Shown here in pieces: positions 1 through 7,844 of a stretch of DNA of 43,269 nucleotides. The notes below the pieces were generated by a model. That model was not told the origin of the DNA, did not search any database, and saw nothing but the letters and a program-made list of their open reading frames with translations. The stretch's first letter is position 1. Each line of letters starts with the position of its first letter. Location of the stretch: contig NZ_POUB01000026.1 in NCBI RefSeq assembly GCF_003236335.1, positions 1 to 43,269 on the forward strand, given 5' to 3'. The position numbers and the translations under genes were made by a program. This stretch comes from Micromonospora deserti. GTDB taxonomy: Bacteria > Actinomycetota > Actinomycetes > Mycobacteriales > Micromonosporaceae.

Positions 1-144
1 ACCTGGAGCTGCGCGCCGCCCCGAGCACCTCTCCGCCACCCGTGAGCGCCGTTCGGCCCGGCGACCACCCGCGCCTGCTTCAGCCGCGCCAGCTCCCGTC
101 CGACGGTTCGGTGCCGGCCAGCCGGGCGGCGCGCAGCTCCAGGT
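1..144. repeat. Perfect 20-bp inverted repeat at the left edge
   Basis: Bases 1-20 are the exact reverse complement of bases 125-144, with 104 bases between. The right arm lies in the 3' end of the ECF sigma factor gene, where it encodes the residues LELRAA. The left arm could be the end of a related convergent gene or a sequence junction. Nothing else is recognisable in bases 1-79. Confidence 0.6.
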
Positions 145-1348
145 AGCGCTGCTCCGGCAGGCTGGTGGTCGCCCGGGCCGCCGCCTGGTATGCCTCCCGT
201 GCCGCGTCCGGTTCGCCCGCCAGCTCCAGCAGGTGGCCGCGGACGGCGGCGAGCCGGTGGTGCCCGGCGATCCGTTCGTCCGAGTCCAGCGGGGCGAGTA
301 GGGCCAGGCCGGCCCGGGGACCGTCCACCATGGCCACCGCGACCGCCTGGTTGACGGTGATCATCGGGTTCGGGGCGATCCGGGCGAGCAGCCGGTAGAG
401 CGCGAGGATCTGCGGCCAATCGGTCTCCGCCGCCGAGGCCGCCTCGGCGTGCACCGCCGCGATCGCCGCCTGCAGCTGGTACGGCCCTGGCGGCGACCAG
501 GTCAGCGCGGCGGTAACCAGCGCGATCCCCTCCTCGATCGCGGCCCGGTCCCAGCGGCTGCGGTCCTGCTCGGCCAGCGGCACCAGCTCCCCGTCCGGCC
601 CGGTACGCGCCGCCCGGTGCGCGTCGGTGAGCAGCATCAGTGCGAGCAGCCCGGTCACCTCGCCGTCGTCGGGGAGCAGCCGGTGCAGCATCCGGGTCAG
701 CCGGATCGCCTCGACGGTCAGCTCGGCCCGGTGCAGGTCCGGCCCGGCGGAGGCGGTGTGACCCTCGTTGAAGATCAGGTAGAGCACCTGGAGTACGGCC
801 CGCAGTCGCTCGTCGCGGTCGGCCGGCGAGGGCATGGTGAACCGGGCCCCGGCGGCCTCGACACGCTGCTTGGCCCGGCGGATGCGCTGGCTCATGGTCG
901 CCTCGGGCACCAGGTGGGCCCGGGCGATCTGCGCGGTGGTGAGGCCGCCGACCGCGCGCAGCGTCAGGGCGACCTGCGCCGACCGGGCCAGCGCCGGGTG
1001 GCAGCAGAGAAAGAGCAGGGTCAGCGTGTCGTCCCCGGCCGGCGGCTCCTCGTCGGCCGGCGGGGCCACCCCCGCGTACGCCGGCTCCCGCAGGGCCACC
1101 GCGGTCTCGCGGTCCCGGCGGGCCCGCTCGCTGCGCCACTCGTCGGTCAGCCGGCGGCCGGCGACGGTGAGCAGCCAGGCGCGCGGGTTGTCCGGCACGC
1201 CCTGCTCCGGCCACTGCACCGCGGCGGCGAGCAGCGCCTCCTGGACGGCGTCCTCGGCGGCGTCGAACTGGCCGTGCCGGCGCACGAGCAGCCCGAGGAC
1301 CTGCGGCGCCAGGCTGCGCAGCAGGTCCTCGACCAGTGGCGTCGTCAC
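80..1348 (-). CDS. ECF-family RNA polymerase sigma factor (ECF42-like, with C-terminal extension)
   Basis: This 422-residue protein is an extracytoplasmic-function sigma factor that would direct RNA polymerase to its own promoter set. The N-terminal part (about residues 10-75) has a region-2 helix with FDAAEDAVQEAL. Region 4 (about 120-165) has a helix-turn-helix with TTAQIARAHLVPEATMSQRI. The rest, about 250 residues, is the long C-terminal extension (DUF6596/TPR-like) of the ECF42 group, with motifs such as YLIFNEGH and PNPMITVNQAVAVAM. The start is GTG at 1348, which overlaps the stop of the upstream DGPF gene as GTGA, so the two are probably translationally coupled. In ECF42 loci the DGPF partner is the usual neighbour and no classical anti-sigma factor is present. 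The specific stimulus cannot be read from the sequence. Confidence 0.93.
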   Translation of the reverse strand: MTTPLVEDLLRSLAPQVLGLLVRRHGQFDAAEDAVQEALLAAAVQWPEQGVPDNPRAWLLTVAGRRLTDEWRSERARRDRETAVALREPAYAGVAPPADEEPPAGDDTLTLLFLCCHPALARSAQVALTLRAVGGLTTAQIARAHLVPEATMSQRIRRAKQRVEAAGARFTMPSPADRDERLRAVLQVLYLIFNEGHTASAGPDLHRAELTVEAIRLTRMLHRLLPDDGEVTGLLALMLLTDAHRAARTGPDGELVPLAEQDRSRWDRAAIEEGIALVTAALTWSPPGPYQLQAAIAAVHAEAASAAETDWPQILALYRLLARIAPNPMITVNQAVAVAMVDGPRAGLALLAPLDSDERIAGHHRLAAVRGHLLELAGEPDAAREAYQAAARATTSLPEQRYLELRAARLAGTEPSDGSWRG

Positions 1349-1713
1349 ATCTCCGTTCCGGCCTCGTCCATCACCGGCCGCACCTCCAGCACCCCGAAGC
1401 CGCGCCGGACGTCGGGCCAGCTGGCGGCGATCTCGGCGGCCCGCTCCGGGCTGTCGCAGTCGACCATCAGATAGCCGGCGAACTGCTCCTTGCTCTCCAT
1501 GAACGGCCCGTCGGTCACCTCCGGCCGGCCGCCGGCGGGCCGGACGGTGCGGGTCTGCGACGGGTCGGCCAGCGCCTGCCCGCCGATCAGCTCGCCCGAC
1601 TCGGTCAGCTTCTTCATGATCTCGTCGACCTCGCCGAAGAGTTCGGTGCGCTCCCGCTCCGACAGCTCCTCCACGAACCCGGGGCGGTTCCAGATCAGCA
1701 GCATGTACTTCAT
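1345..1713 (-). CDS. YciI-family protein with DGPF motif
   Basis: This is a 122-residue YCII/DGPF-domain protein. It begins MKYMLLIWNRPGF and contains the defining TDGPFMESKEQFAGY stretch at about residues 70-85, followed by the ferredoxin-like ending typical of the family. The start at 1713 is preceded on the minus strand by a good GAGGAG ribosome site. It lies directly upstream of the ECF sigma factor, with a 4-base overlap, which is the standard ECF42 arrangement. DGPF proteins are small dimeric alpha-beta folds. Their biochemical role is not established, and they do not seem to be classical anti-sigma factors. Confidence 0.92.
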   Translation of the reverse strand: MKYMLLIWNRPGFVEELSERERTELFGEVDEIMKKLTESGELIGGQALADPSQTRTVRPAGGRPEVTDGPFMESKEQFAGYLMVDCDSPERAAEIAASWPDVRRGFGVLEVRPVMDEAGTEM

Positions 1714-1797
1714 CTCGGTGCTCCTCGTGTCGTCACCGCGCCCATCGTGGCGCGTCTCGGTGAGGGGTCGGAGCCGCCCCCCACGATCCGACAGCCG

Positions 1798-1817
1798 GCG
1801 CGGACAAATATCCGCGC
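1798..1817. terminator. Hairpin candidate between the DUF2786 and DGPF genes
   Basis: The 7-base arms GCGCGGA and TCCGCGC flank the AT-rich loop CAAATA. The hairpin sits about 43 bases past the stop of the DUF2786 gene and about 85 bases before the DGPF start. It has no T-tract, so it could be a transcript-end hairpin or an operator. Confidence 0.35.
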
Positions 1818-1859
1818 GGGCCCTGCCGGCTGCCGCGCGACCCGCGCCGGTGGAAGGGT

Positions 1860-3116
1860 TCAGCGCGACCCGCGCCGGCCGCCGCGCACCGGTCGGGGCC
1901 GGCCGGCGGCCGGGCCGCCCACCTCCAGCGAGGCCCGGTCGGCGGCGGAGGTGCCGGAGTGCCACCCCTCGGCGTCCCGGACGGTGAGCCGGGCCCGGGT
2001 GACGCCGGGGAAGAGGGCGTCGAGGCGTTCCCGGACCGCTTCGGAGCGGGCGGCGAGCACCGGCAGCAGCCGCTCCCGCCCCGCCTCCGCGGCCACCTGC
2101 CGGTCGGCCTCCTCGGCGGCCGCCCGGAGCCGCTCGCCGATGCGCAGCGCGAAGGCGTTGAGGAAGGACTCGTCGTAGCCGCGGGTGCGCCGGCCGGCGT
2201 TCCCGCTCCGCTCGCTCCGCCCGCGCAGCATCGCGGCGGTGGCCTGCACGAGCAGCGAGGTGTAGAGCAGCTCGACCGCCGCCAGGTCGGCCGGCCAGCC
2301 CAGCACGGTGGTGAAGTCCAGGTCGTCGGACCAGACCGCCTCGCACCGGTTGGCCGCCGCGACCTCCTGCGCCAGCAGGGCCTTCGCGCCCGCGTACGGG
2401 GGGTCGGTGCCGAGGCGCACTCCGCCGGGCAGGTCGGTCCGCTCGGAGCCGGTTGCCAGCAGGGCCTCGTCGAGGCTGTGCCGGGCCATCAGCTCCTGCG
2501 CCTTGCCGGTGAGCGCCTCCGCCTCCGCCGGGAAGGTGGTCGACTCGGCCTTGGCCAGCAGCGCCCGTACCCGGTCGAGCACCCGCGACCCGCTCGGCGG
2601 GCCGGTCCGCGCGGCCGACGCCCCGGCCGTGCCGGGCGGCGGGCGGAGCACGGCGATCGGGGGTAGTCCCTCGACCATCGCCACCACGTCGACCGCCGTG
2701 CGCAGGGCGGTGACGCGGTCCCACCCGAACCGGGTCGACCGGTCCGCCAGCTGCCGCTCGTCGGCGTCCCACCACACCCGGGCGTCCAGGTCGCGCAGCT
2801 GATCGTCCCACCAGGGCGGCACCGGGCCGGCCAGGTCGCGGCGCTGCACGGCGAGCGCGTCCAGCACCAACCCGGCCGCCCGGGCGCCGTGGCGGCGGGT
2901 GACCAGCCGGACCAGGTCGGCCGGCTGCCAGCCACGCGGCACCAGCCGGTTGACGCCGCGGACCAGCCGGCGCAGGAGGGCGGCGTCGACCGCGGCCGCG
3001 CCGTCCGCCGCGCCGGTGCCGATCATCAGCCGGTCCAGCTGCCGCTCGGCGAGCCGTACGTCGGTGCCGCGTACCGCCGCGAGGGCGTCGTCGACGAGCT
3101 GCTCGGCGTCCGGCAC
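1860..3116 (-). CDS. DUF2786 domain-containing protein
   Basis: This cytoplasmic protein of about 418 residues has unknown function. A DUF2786 segment lies at about residues 176-222 (RVLDRVRALLAKAEST, then a run ending MARHSLDEALL). The N-terminal half is helical and rich in Arg and Trp (PRGWQPADLVRLV). The C-terminal half has the conserved block YDESFLNAFALRIGERL. Two in-frame GTG codons are candidates. The one at 3116 is preferred because GAGGAG lies about 9 bases upstream, whereas the GTG at 3122 is too close to that site. It is divergent from hflX and separated from it by about 220 bases. No catalytic motif is evident, and no function is inferred. Confidence 0.85.
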   Translation of the reverse strand: MPDAEQLVDDALAAVRGTDVRLAERQLDRLMIGTGAADGAAAVDAALLRRLVRGVNRLVPRGWQPADLVRLVTRRHGARAAGLVLDALAVQRRDLAGPVPPWWDDQLRDLDARVWWDADERQLADRSTRFGWDRVTALRTAVDVVAMVEGLPPIAVLRPPPGTAGASAARTGPPSGSRVLDRVRALLAKAESTTFPAEAEALTGKAQELMARHSLDEALLATGSERTDLPGGVRLGTDPPYAGAKALLAQEVAAANRCEAVWSDDLDFTTVLGWPADLAAVELLYTSLLVQATAAMLRGRSERSGNAGRRTRGYDESFLNAFALRIGERLRAAAEEADRQVAAEAGRERLLPVLAARSEAVRERLDALFPGVTRARLTVRDAEGWHSGTSAADRASLEVGGPAAGRPRPVRGGRRGSR

Positions 3117-3336
3117 GGCCACGTCCTCCTCGGTGTCTGCCGCGGCGCGCCCGGGACGGGACCGTCGCCGGCCCACCGACCGTACCGCCGGGTCCGGCCG
3201 CCGTCCGCCGCCGGTGACGGGCGCCACCGGCGGGGCTGGCACCGGAGGCGCTCGGCAACGCCGCCGAGGGGATCCGGCATGGTTCGTCCGGCCCGGGGTA
3301 GAGCGGGGGCCGACGCGAGGTGATGCGAGGTCTGTC

Positions 3337-4488
3337 ATGGCGGGATCATGGTTGCTGGGCAACGGTGCCGGCACGCCCCACGTGCGGCCCACGGCGGTGC
3401 TGCTCGCCGTGCACCGGGCGGACGAGGCGGGGGAGACCGGCCCGGGGACGGAGGTGTCGCTGACCGAGCTGCGGCGGCTCGCTGACACCGACGGGCTTAC
3501 CGTGGTCGACGAGGTGGTGCAGAGCCGCCCCCGTCCCGACCCGGCCACCTTCGTCGGCTCCGGGAAGGTCGACGAGCTGGCCGCCCTGGCCGAGCGCACC
3601 GGCGCCGACCTGGTCATCGCCGACGGGGAGCTGAGCCCCGGGCAGGTGCGCAACCTGGAGGAGCGGGTCGGCGTACGGGTGGTCGACCGCACCGCCCTCA
3701 TCCTGGACATCTTCGCCGAGCACGCCCGCACCAGCGAGGGGCGGTTGCAGGTGGAGCTGGCGCAGATCGCGTACCAGCTGCCGCGGCTGCGGGGCGACGG
3801 GCGGTCGATGTCGCGGGTCGGTGGCGGCCGGGTCGCCGGCGGCGCCGGGATGGGTGTGCGGGGCCCCGGTGAGATGCGGCTGGAGACCCAGCGGCGCCGG
3901 CTGCGCCAGCGCGCCACCCGGCTGCGGCGCAACGCCTCGGAGCTGGCCCGGCGGCGGCAACGCAACCGGGAGCGGCGGGCCCGCAACCAGGTCCCCTCGG
4001 TGGCGATCACCGGTTACACCAACGCCGGCAAGTCGGCCCTGCTCAACCGGCTGACCGGAGCCGACGCCCAGGTGCAGGACGTGCTCTTCGCGACGCTCGA
4101 CCCGACCGTGCGCCGGGTACGCGTCGGAGACGTGCTCTGTACCGTCACCGACACGGTCGGCTTCGTCCGGCACCTGCCGCACCAGCTGGTCGACGCGTTC
4201 CGCTCGACGCTGGACGAGGTGAGCCGCAGCGACCTGGTGCTGCACGTGGTGGACGCCTCGGCGCCGGACGCGCTGGACCAGATCACCACCGTGCACGGCG
4301 TGCTGCACGAGATCGACGCGGGTGACGTGCCGGAGCTGCTGGTGCTCAACAAGATCGACGTGACCCCGCCGGAGTGGGTCGACGCGCTGCGGCGGGCACA
4401 CCCGGGCGCCGTCGCGGCCTCCGCACTGACCGGCGCCGGCATGGACGAGCTGCGCGCCGCCCTCGCCACCCGGCTGGCCCGGCGTTGA
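3337..4488 (+). CDS. hflX: GTPase HflX
   Basis: This 383-residue ribosome-associated GTPase of the HflX family rescues or splits stalled ribosomes in well-studied bacteria. The N-terminal HflX domain is complete (SRPRPDPATFVGSGKVDEL, then RTALILDIFAEHA). It is followed by the glycine-rich linker GGGRVAGGAGMGVRGPGE and a helical Arg-rich segment. The G domain has G1 GYTNAGKS at about 226-233, G2 in FATLDPT, G3 DTVGF and G4 NKID at about 337. The ATG at 3337 follows a GAGGT-type ribosome site. Upstream in-frame sequence is shadow of the divergent gene. Its stop overlaps the TTG start of the DUF2243 gene, so the three plus-strand genes here probably form one transcript. Confidence 0.95.
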   Translation: MAGSWLLGNGAGTPHVRPTAVLLAVHRADEAGETGPGTEVSLTELRRLADTDGLTVVDEVVQSRPRPDPATFVGSGKVDELAALAERTGADLVIADGELSPGQVRNLEERVGVRVVDRTALILDIFAEHARTSEGRLQVELAQIAYQLPRLRGDGRSMSRVGGGRVAGGAGMGVRGPGEMRLETQRRRLRQRATRLRRNASELARRRQRNRERRARNQVPSVAITGYTNAGKSALLNRLTGADAQVQDVLFATLDPTVRRVRVGDVLCTVTDTVGFVRHLPHQLVDAFRSTLDEVSRSDLVLHVVDASAPDALDQITTVHGVLHEIDAGDVPELLVLNKIDVTPPEWVDALRRAHPGAVAASALTGAGMDELRAALATRLARR

Positions 4489-4973
4489 GCGGCGGACGGG
4501 CGGTCGGCGGCGGGCCGTCGCGGCTGCGTGCCGTGGACCGGCGGGCGTCGGCGTTGGCCGCGGGCATCATCGGCGTCGCGGTGGTGGCGGCCGTCGACGA
4601 GATCGTCTTCCACCAGGTGCTCGGCTGGCACCACTTCTACGACCGGTCCACCCCGGCGGTGGGGCTGCTCTCCGACGGGCTGCTGCACGCGGCGGAGCTG
4701 CTGGCCCTGGTCGGCGGCTTCTTCTGGTTCGCCGACCTGCGCCGGCGGGGCGTCCTCGCACCCCGGGCCGCCTGGGGCGGGTTCCTCCTCGGCGCCGGGG
4801 CGTTCCAGGTGTTCGACGGCGTGGTCGACCACAAGGTGCTGCGGCTGCACCAGATCCGCTACGGGGTGCCCCTGCTCCCGTACGACGTGTTCTGGATCGC
4901 CGGCGGCGCGGCGCTGCTGCTGCTCGGCGCCGTGGTGCTCGGCCGGGCCCGCCCGGGCACCACCAGCGGGTGA
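4485..4973 (+). CDS. DUF2243 family membrane protein
   Basis: This integral membrane protein has up to 162 residues. It has four hydrophobic segments and the DUF2243 hallmark histidines and acidic residues: DEIVFHQVLGWHHFYD near the first helix, DGLLHAAELLAL, and FDGVVDHKVLRLHQIR. The TTG at 4485 overlaps the hflX stop (TTGA). A GTG at 4533 is an alternative start. It is followed by a CtaG-family gene with a GTGA overlap, and DUF2243/CtaG pairing is a familiar arrangement that suggests a link to heme-copper oxidase assembly (inference). The conserved His residues could bind metal, but this is not shown. Confidence 0.85.
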   Translation: MSGGRAVGGGPSRLRAVDRRASALAAGIIGVAVVAAVDEIVFHQVLGWHHFYDRSTPAVGLLSDGLLHAAELLALVGGFFWFADLRRRGVLAPRAAWGGFLLGAGAFQVFDGVVDHKVLRLHQIRYGVPLLPYDVFWIAGGAALLLLGAVVLGRARPGTTSG

Positions 4974-5815
4974 CCGGGCTCGCCGGGGCCGGGGCGGACC
5001 CGCTCCCGCTCACGCTGGTCGCCCTGCTCGCCGCCGGCTACCTGCTGGCCGTCACGCGGGACCGGCGGGGCTGGCGCCGGGGGCGTAGCGTCTCCTGGCT
5101 GGCCGGCTGCGCGGTGCTGGCGCTGGCGTTCGGCCCGCTCGCGGGCGGGTCCGCGGACCCCCGCGTCCATGTGGCCCAGCATCTGCTGCTCGGGATGGTC
5201 GCGCCCCTCGGGCTGGCGCTGGGCGCGCCGGTCACTCTGCTGCTGCGGGTCGCCCCGCCACCGGTCCGCCGCGCGGTGACGCGCGTCCTGCGGGCCCGGC
5301 CGCTGCACCTGCTCGCGCATCCGGCGACCGCCGCGCTGCTCGCCACCGGCGGGCTCGCGGTGGTGCTGCTCACCCCGCTGTACGCGGCGGCGGAGCGGAA
5401 TCCCTGGCTGCACCATGGCCTGCACCTGCACTACCTCGCGGCCGGGTACGTGTTCGCCTGGGCGGTCGCCGGCCCCGACCCGGCTCCACGCCGAGCCGGC
5501 CCGGCCATGCGGGCCGGCGTCCTGCTCGGGGCGGCGGCGGGCCACGCCGTGCTGGCGAAGTACCTCTACGCCCACGCCGCGACCCTGCCGCCCGGGCTGG
5601 CCGACCGGGACGTCGCCGCGCTGCGTTCGGCGGCCCGGTTGATGTGGTACGGCGGGGACGTCGCCGAGTTGCTGCTCGCCGCCGCCTTCTTCGCCGCCTG
5701 GTACGGCCGCCGGGGACGGCGTGTTCAGCGGGCGGCGTGCGGGTTGCCGGCGGTGAGCCGGACGGTGAAACCGTCGGCGCCGCAGTGCAGGGTCACGTGG
5801 TTGCACGACTGGTAG
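4970..5815 (+). CDS. Cytochrome c oxidase assembly protein, CtaG (caa3_CtaG) family
   Basis: This polytopic membrane protein has about 281 residues and is related to the CtaG protein needed for caa3-type oxidase assembly. It shows repeated hydrophobic segments and the family motifs VHVAQHLLLGMVAPLGLALGAP, HHGLHLHYLAAGYVFAW and MWYGGDVAELLLAAAFF. It starts at GTG 4970, overlapping the DUF2243 stop. Its last 30 or so codons overlap the end of the convergent MEDS/HATPase gene by 91 bases. The tail after YGRRGRR is unrelated to the family and may be a read-through extension. A second, divergent CtaG homolog lies at 35400-36302 next to an actual oxidase operon. Confidence 0.9.
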   Translation: MTGLAGAGADPLPLTLVALLAAGYLLAVTRDRRGWRRGRSVSWLAGCAVLALAFGPLAGGSADPRVHVAQHLLLGMVAPLGLALGAPVTLLLRVAPPPVRRAVTRVLRARPLHLLAHPATAALLATGGLAVVLLTPLYAAAERNPWLHHGLHLHYLAAGYVFAWAVAGPDPAPRRAGPAMRAGVLLGAAAGHAVLAKYLYAHAATLPPGLADRDVAALRSAARLMWYGGDVAELLLAAAFFAAWYGRRGRRVQRAACGLPAVSRTVKPSAPQCRVTWLHDW

Positions 5816-6699
5816 GTGATCCACAGGCCCAGGCCGCCGGGGGCGGTGCCGTTGGCCGGGAGCAGCCCAGCGAACGGGTCGCGGGGCCCGTCGCCGCCGT
5901 CGCTGACCGTGACGATGATCCGGTCGTCGCCGGACCAGAGCCGGAGCCGGACCGGTGGGGCGCCGTGGCGCAGCGCGTTGGTCACGGTCTCGCTGACCGC
6001 GACGACGAGGTCCGCCACGTCGTCGGCCGGCAGCTGCCCCCGGTCGGCGTCGTACACGGCGGTGCGGGCCCGCGCGGCGGTCGGCTCGGTGAGCTCCACG
6101 GCCGGCGGGGTCGCCTGCAGCGGATCCGGCGCGACCGGCCGGTTCTCCCGCAGGTAGCTGGCTGGCGGGGTCCACGTCTCGCTGGGCACGTGCCGGCCGT
6201 CGGGGGTGGCGAACCGCGGGTGGGTCCGGGCCACGTCGGCCAGCATGGCCGCCGGGGTGGTCCGGCTGTCGTACGCGCACATGCTCCACAGCGGGAAGTC
6301 GTCGTACGCGTGGTTGATGGCGGACTCGTACCGGGCCCACCAGTCCCAGGTCGGGCCGAGCGCGACCGGGGGCACCTCACCGATGATCCGGATCTGCCCG
6401 GCGCCGGCCGCCACCTGGTCGGCCAGCAGCTGGCGGTAGGACCGGATGGCGGCGGCCGGGCGGGCGTACACGTCGTCGCCGGGCAGGAACTCGACGCCGC
6501 GGTTCGCGGGCAGCGCGGCCCGGACCAGCCCGCCGGTGCGCTCGCCCAGGGCCACGAAGGTGGGTTCACCGGCGGCGACGCCGCCGAGCAGGAACGGCAC
6601 CGCCACGGCGAGCAGTTCCTCGTCGGAGGCGTAGCGGACGGCCTCGTGGAAGTACCCCTGGTGGTGGGCGGCGGCCCCGGTCCGTACCGCGTCACTCAC
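5725..6699 (-). CDS. MEDS domain and RsbW-like HATPase regulatory protein
   Basis: This 324-residue cytoplasmic regulator has two parts. The first 170 or so residues form a MEDS (DcmR-type sensory) domain, with HHQGYFHEAVRYAS at the start, PFLLGGVAAGEPTFVAL and IIGEVPPVALG. The C-terminal 120 or so residues form a GHKL ATPase of the RsbW/anti-sigma type: N-box VAVSETVTNALRHG, G1 VSDGGDGPRDPF and G2 GGLGLWI. No histidine phosphoacceptor domain is present, so an anti-sigma or serine kinase-like role is more likely than a sensor histidine kinase. It starts at GTG 6699 and converges with ctaG, sharing 91 bases. No partner anti-anti-sigma gene is adjacent. Confidence 0.9.
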   Translation of the reverse strand: MSDAVRTGAAAHHQGYFHEAVRYASDEELLAVAVPFLLGGVAAGEPTFVALGERTGGLVRAALPANRGVEFLPGDDVYARPAAAIRSYRQLLADQVAAGAGQIRIIGEVPPVALGPTWDWWARYESAINHAYDDFPLWSMCAYDSRTTPAAMLADVARTHPRFATPDGRHVPSETWTPPASYLRENRPVAPDPLQATPPAVELTEPTAARARTAVYDADRGQLPADDVADLVVAVSETVTNALRHGAPPVRLRLWSGDDRIIVTVSDGGDGPRDPFAGLLPANGTAPGGLGLWITYQSCNHVTLHCGADGFTVRLTAGNPHAAR

Positions 6700-6798
6700 G
6701 CTGGCCGCCCCATGGCGCCCAGTCTAGGCGGCCTGGGGTGCGGCCCGTCCCGTGAGCTGCCGGGAGGGCCGTGCTGCCGCGCCGGCCGGCGACGGGTG

Positions 6799-7782
6799 TC
6801 ACGACGGGTCGGGCCCGTCCCGCCGCGGCGGCACCGCGCGCAGGTAGCGCTCACCGAGGGTGCGCAGCACGTCGGCGAGTTCCGGCTGGTCCTCGACGGT
6901 GACGTCCACCCCGAGCAGCCCGATCCAGACGGCGATGCTCTCCAACCGGTCCGCGCCGGTGTGCAGCACGCAGGTGCCGGCGTCCACCGCCTCGACCGTG
7001 CCGACGGCGGGGTTGATCCGCTCGGCGACCACCTCCGCCGGGGCGTGCACGGTGATTCGGGCCCGGTGCCGCCAGGCCGCCGACGACACCCCCCGCCGGA
7101 CCCGGTCGACCACGTCCTCGGGCAGCTCGCGAGGCGGGAAGCGCGCCCCGGTCGGGGCGGGCGAGCCGATCCGGTCCACCCGGAACGTGCGCCAGTCGTC
7201 CCGCTCCGGGTCGAAGGCGACCAGATACCAGCGGCGTCCCCAGTTGACCAGGCGGTACGGCTCCACGATCCGGCGGCCGCCGGTGCCGTCGTGCCGGGCG
7301 TAGTCGAAGCGCAGCCGCTCGCGGTCCCGGCAGGCGGCGGAGACGAGGGTCAGGATGCCGGCGTCCACCTGTGGCCCCGGCTCGTCGTGCGGCACCCGCA
7401 CGGTGTAGGTGTGCAGGGCACTCACCCGCCGGCGCAGCCGGGCGGGGAGCACCTGTTCGAGCTTGGCCAGTGCCCGCAGCGACGTCTCCTCGACCCCGGC
7501 GACGGTGCCGCCGGCGGCGGTGCGCAGCCCCACGGCGACCGCCACCGCCTCCTCGTCGTCGAGCAGCAGGGGCGGCAGGGACGCCCCGGCGCCGAGCCGG
7601 TAACCGCCCACCGCGCCGCGGGTCCCGTGCACCGGGTAGCCCAGGGTGCGCAGCCGTTCCACGTCGTTGCGGACGGTGCGGGTGCTGACCGCCAGGCGCT
7701 GCGCCAGCTCGGCGCCGGTCCACTCCCGGGGAGTCTGCAACAACGACAGCAGGCGCAGCAGTCGCGCCGAGGTTTCCAGCAT
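6799..7782 (-). CDS. YafY-type transcriptional regulator (HTH plus WYL domain)
   Basis: This 327-residue DNA-binding regulator has an N-terminal helix-turn-helix (about residues 5-60; TGAELAQRLAVSTRTVRNDVERL, then the wing GGYRLG). A WYL domain lies at about 140-210 (VEPYRLVNWGRRWYLVAFD), and a WCX-like C-terminus follows. WYL domains usually sense small ligands or nucleic acids. The ATG at 7782 is chosen because it starts right at the HTH, although an upstream ATG at 7812 is in frame. It is divergent from an epoxide hydrolase gene. The 23-bp inverted repeat between them suggests this regulator controls both itself and the hydrolase. Confidence 0.92.
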   Translation of the reverse strand: MLETSARLLRLLSLLQTPREWTGAELAQRLAVSTRTVRNDVERLRTLGYPVHGTRGAVGGYRLGAGASLPPLLLDDEEAVAVAVGLRTAAGGTVAGVEETSLRALAKLEQVLPARLRRRVSALHTYTVRVPHDEPGPQVDAGILTLVSAACRDRERLRFDYARHDGTGGRRIVEPYRLVNWGRRWYLVAFDPERDDWRTFRVDRIGSPAPTGARFPPRELPEDVVDRVRRGVSSAAWRHRARITVHAPAEVVAERINPAVGTVEAVDAGTCVLHTGADRLESIAVWIGLLGVDVTVEDQPELADVLRTLGERYLRAVPPRRDGPDPS

Positions 7783-7801
7783 GGCCCAAGTCTGGCTGAG
7801 C

Positions 7802-7824
7802 ATTAGGAACAAGGTCTTCCTAAT
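7802..7824. promoter_or_regulatory. Inverted repeat, candidate operator of the WYL regulator
   Basis: ATTAGGAA (7802-7809) and TTCCTAAT (7817-7824) are perfect 8-base arms around a 7-base spacer. The site is conspicuously AT-rich for this genome and lies midway between the divergent starts at 7782 and 7845. A TAGGCT hexamer at 7832-7837, 7 bases before the hydrolase ATG, could be its -10 box with a very short or absent leader. Confidence 0.65.
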
Positions 7825-7844
7825 TGATCTCTAGGCTTCGATGC

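Noticed and set aside
5644..7806. Plus-strand 720-codon frame opposite the MEDS and WYL regulators
   Set aside because: Antisense shadow; both minus-strand proteins have well-defined domains.
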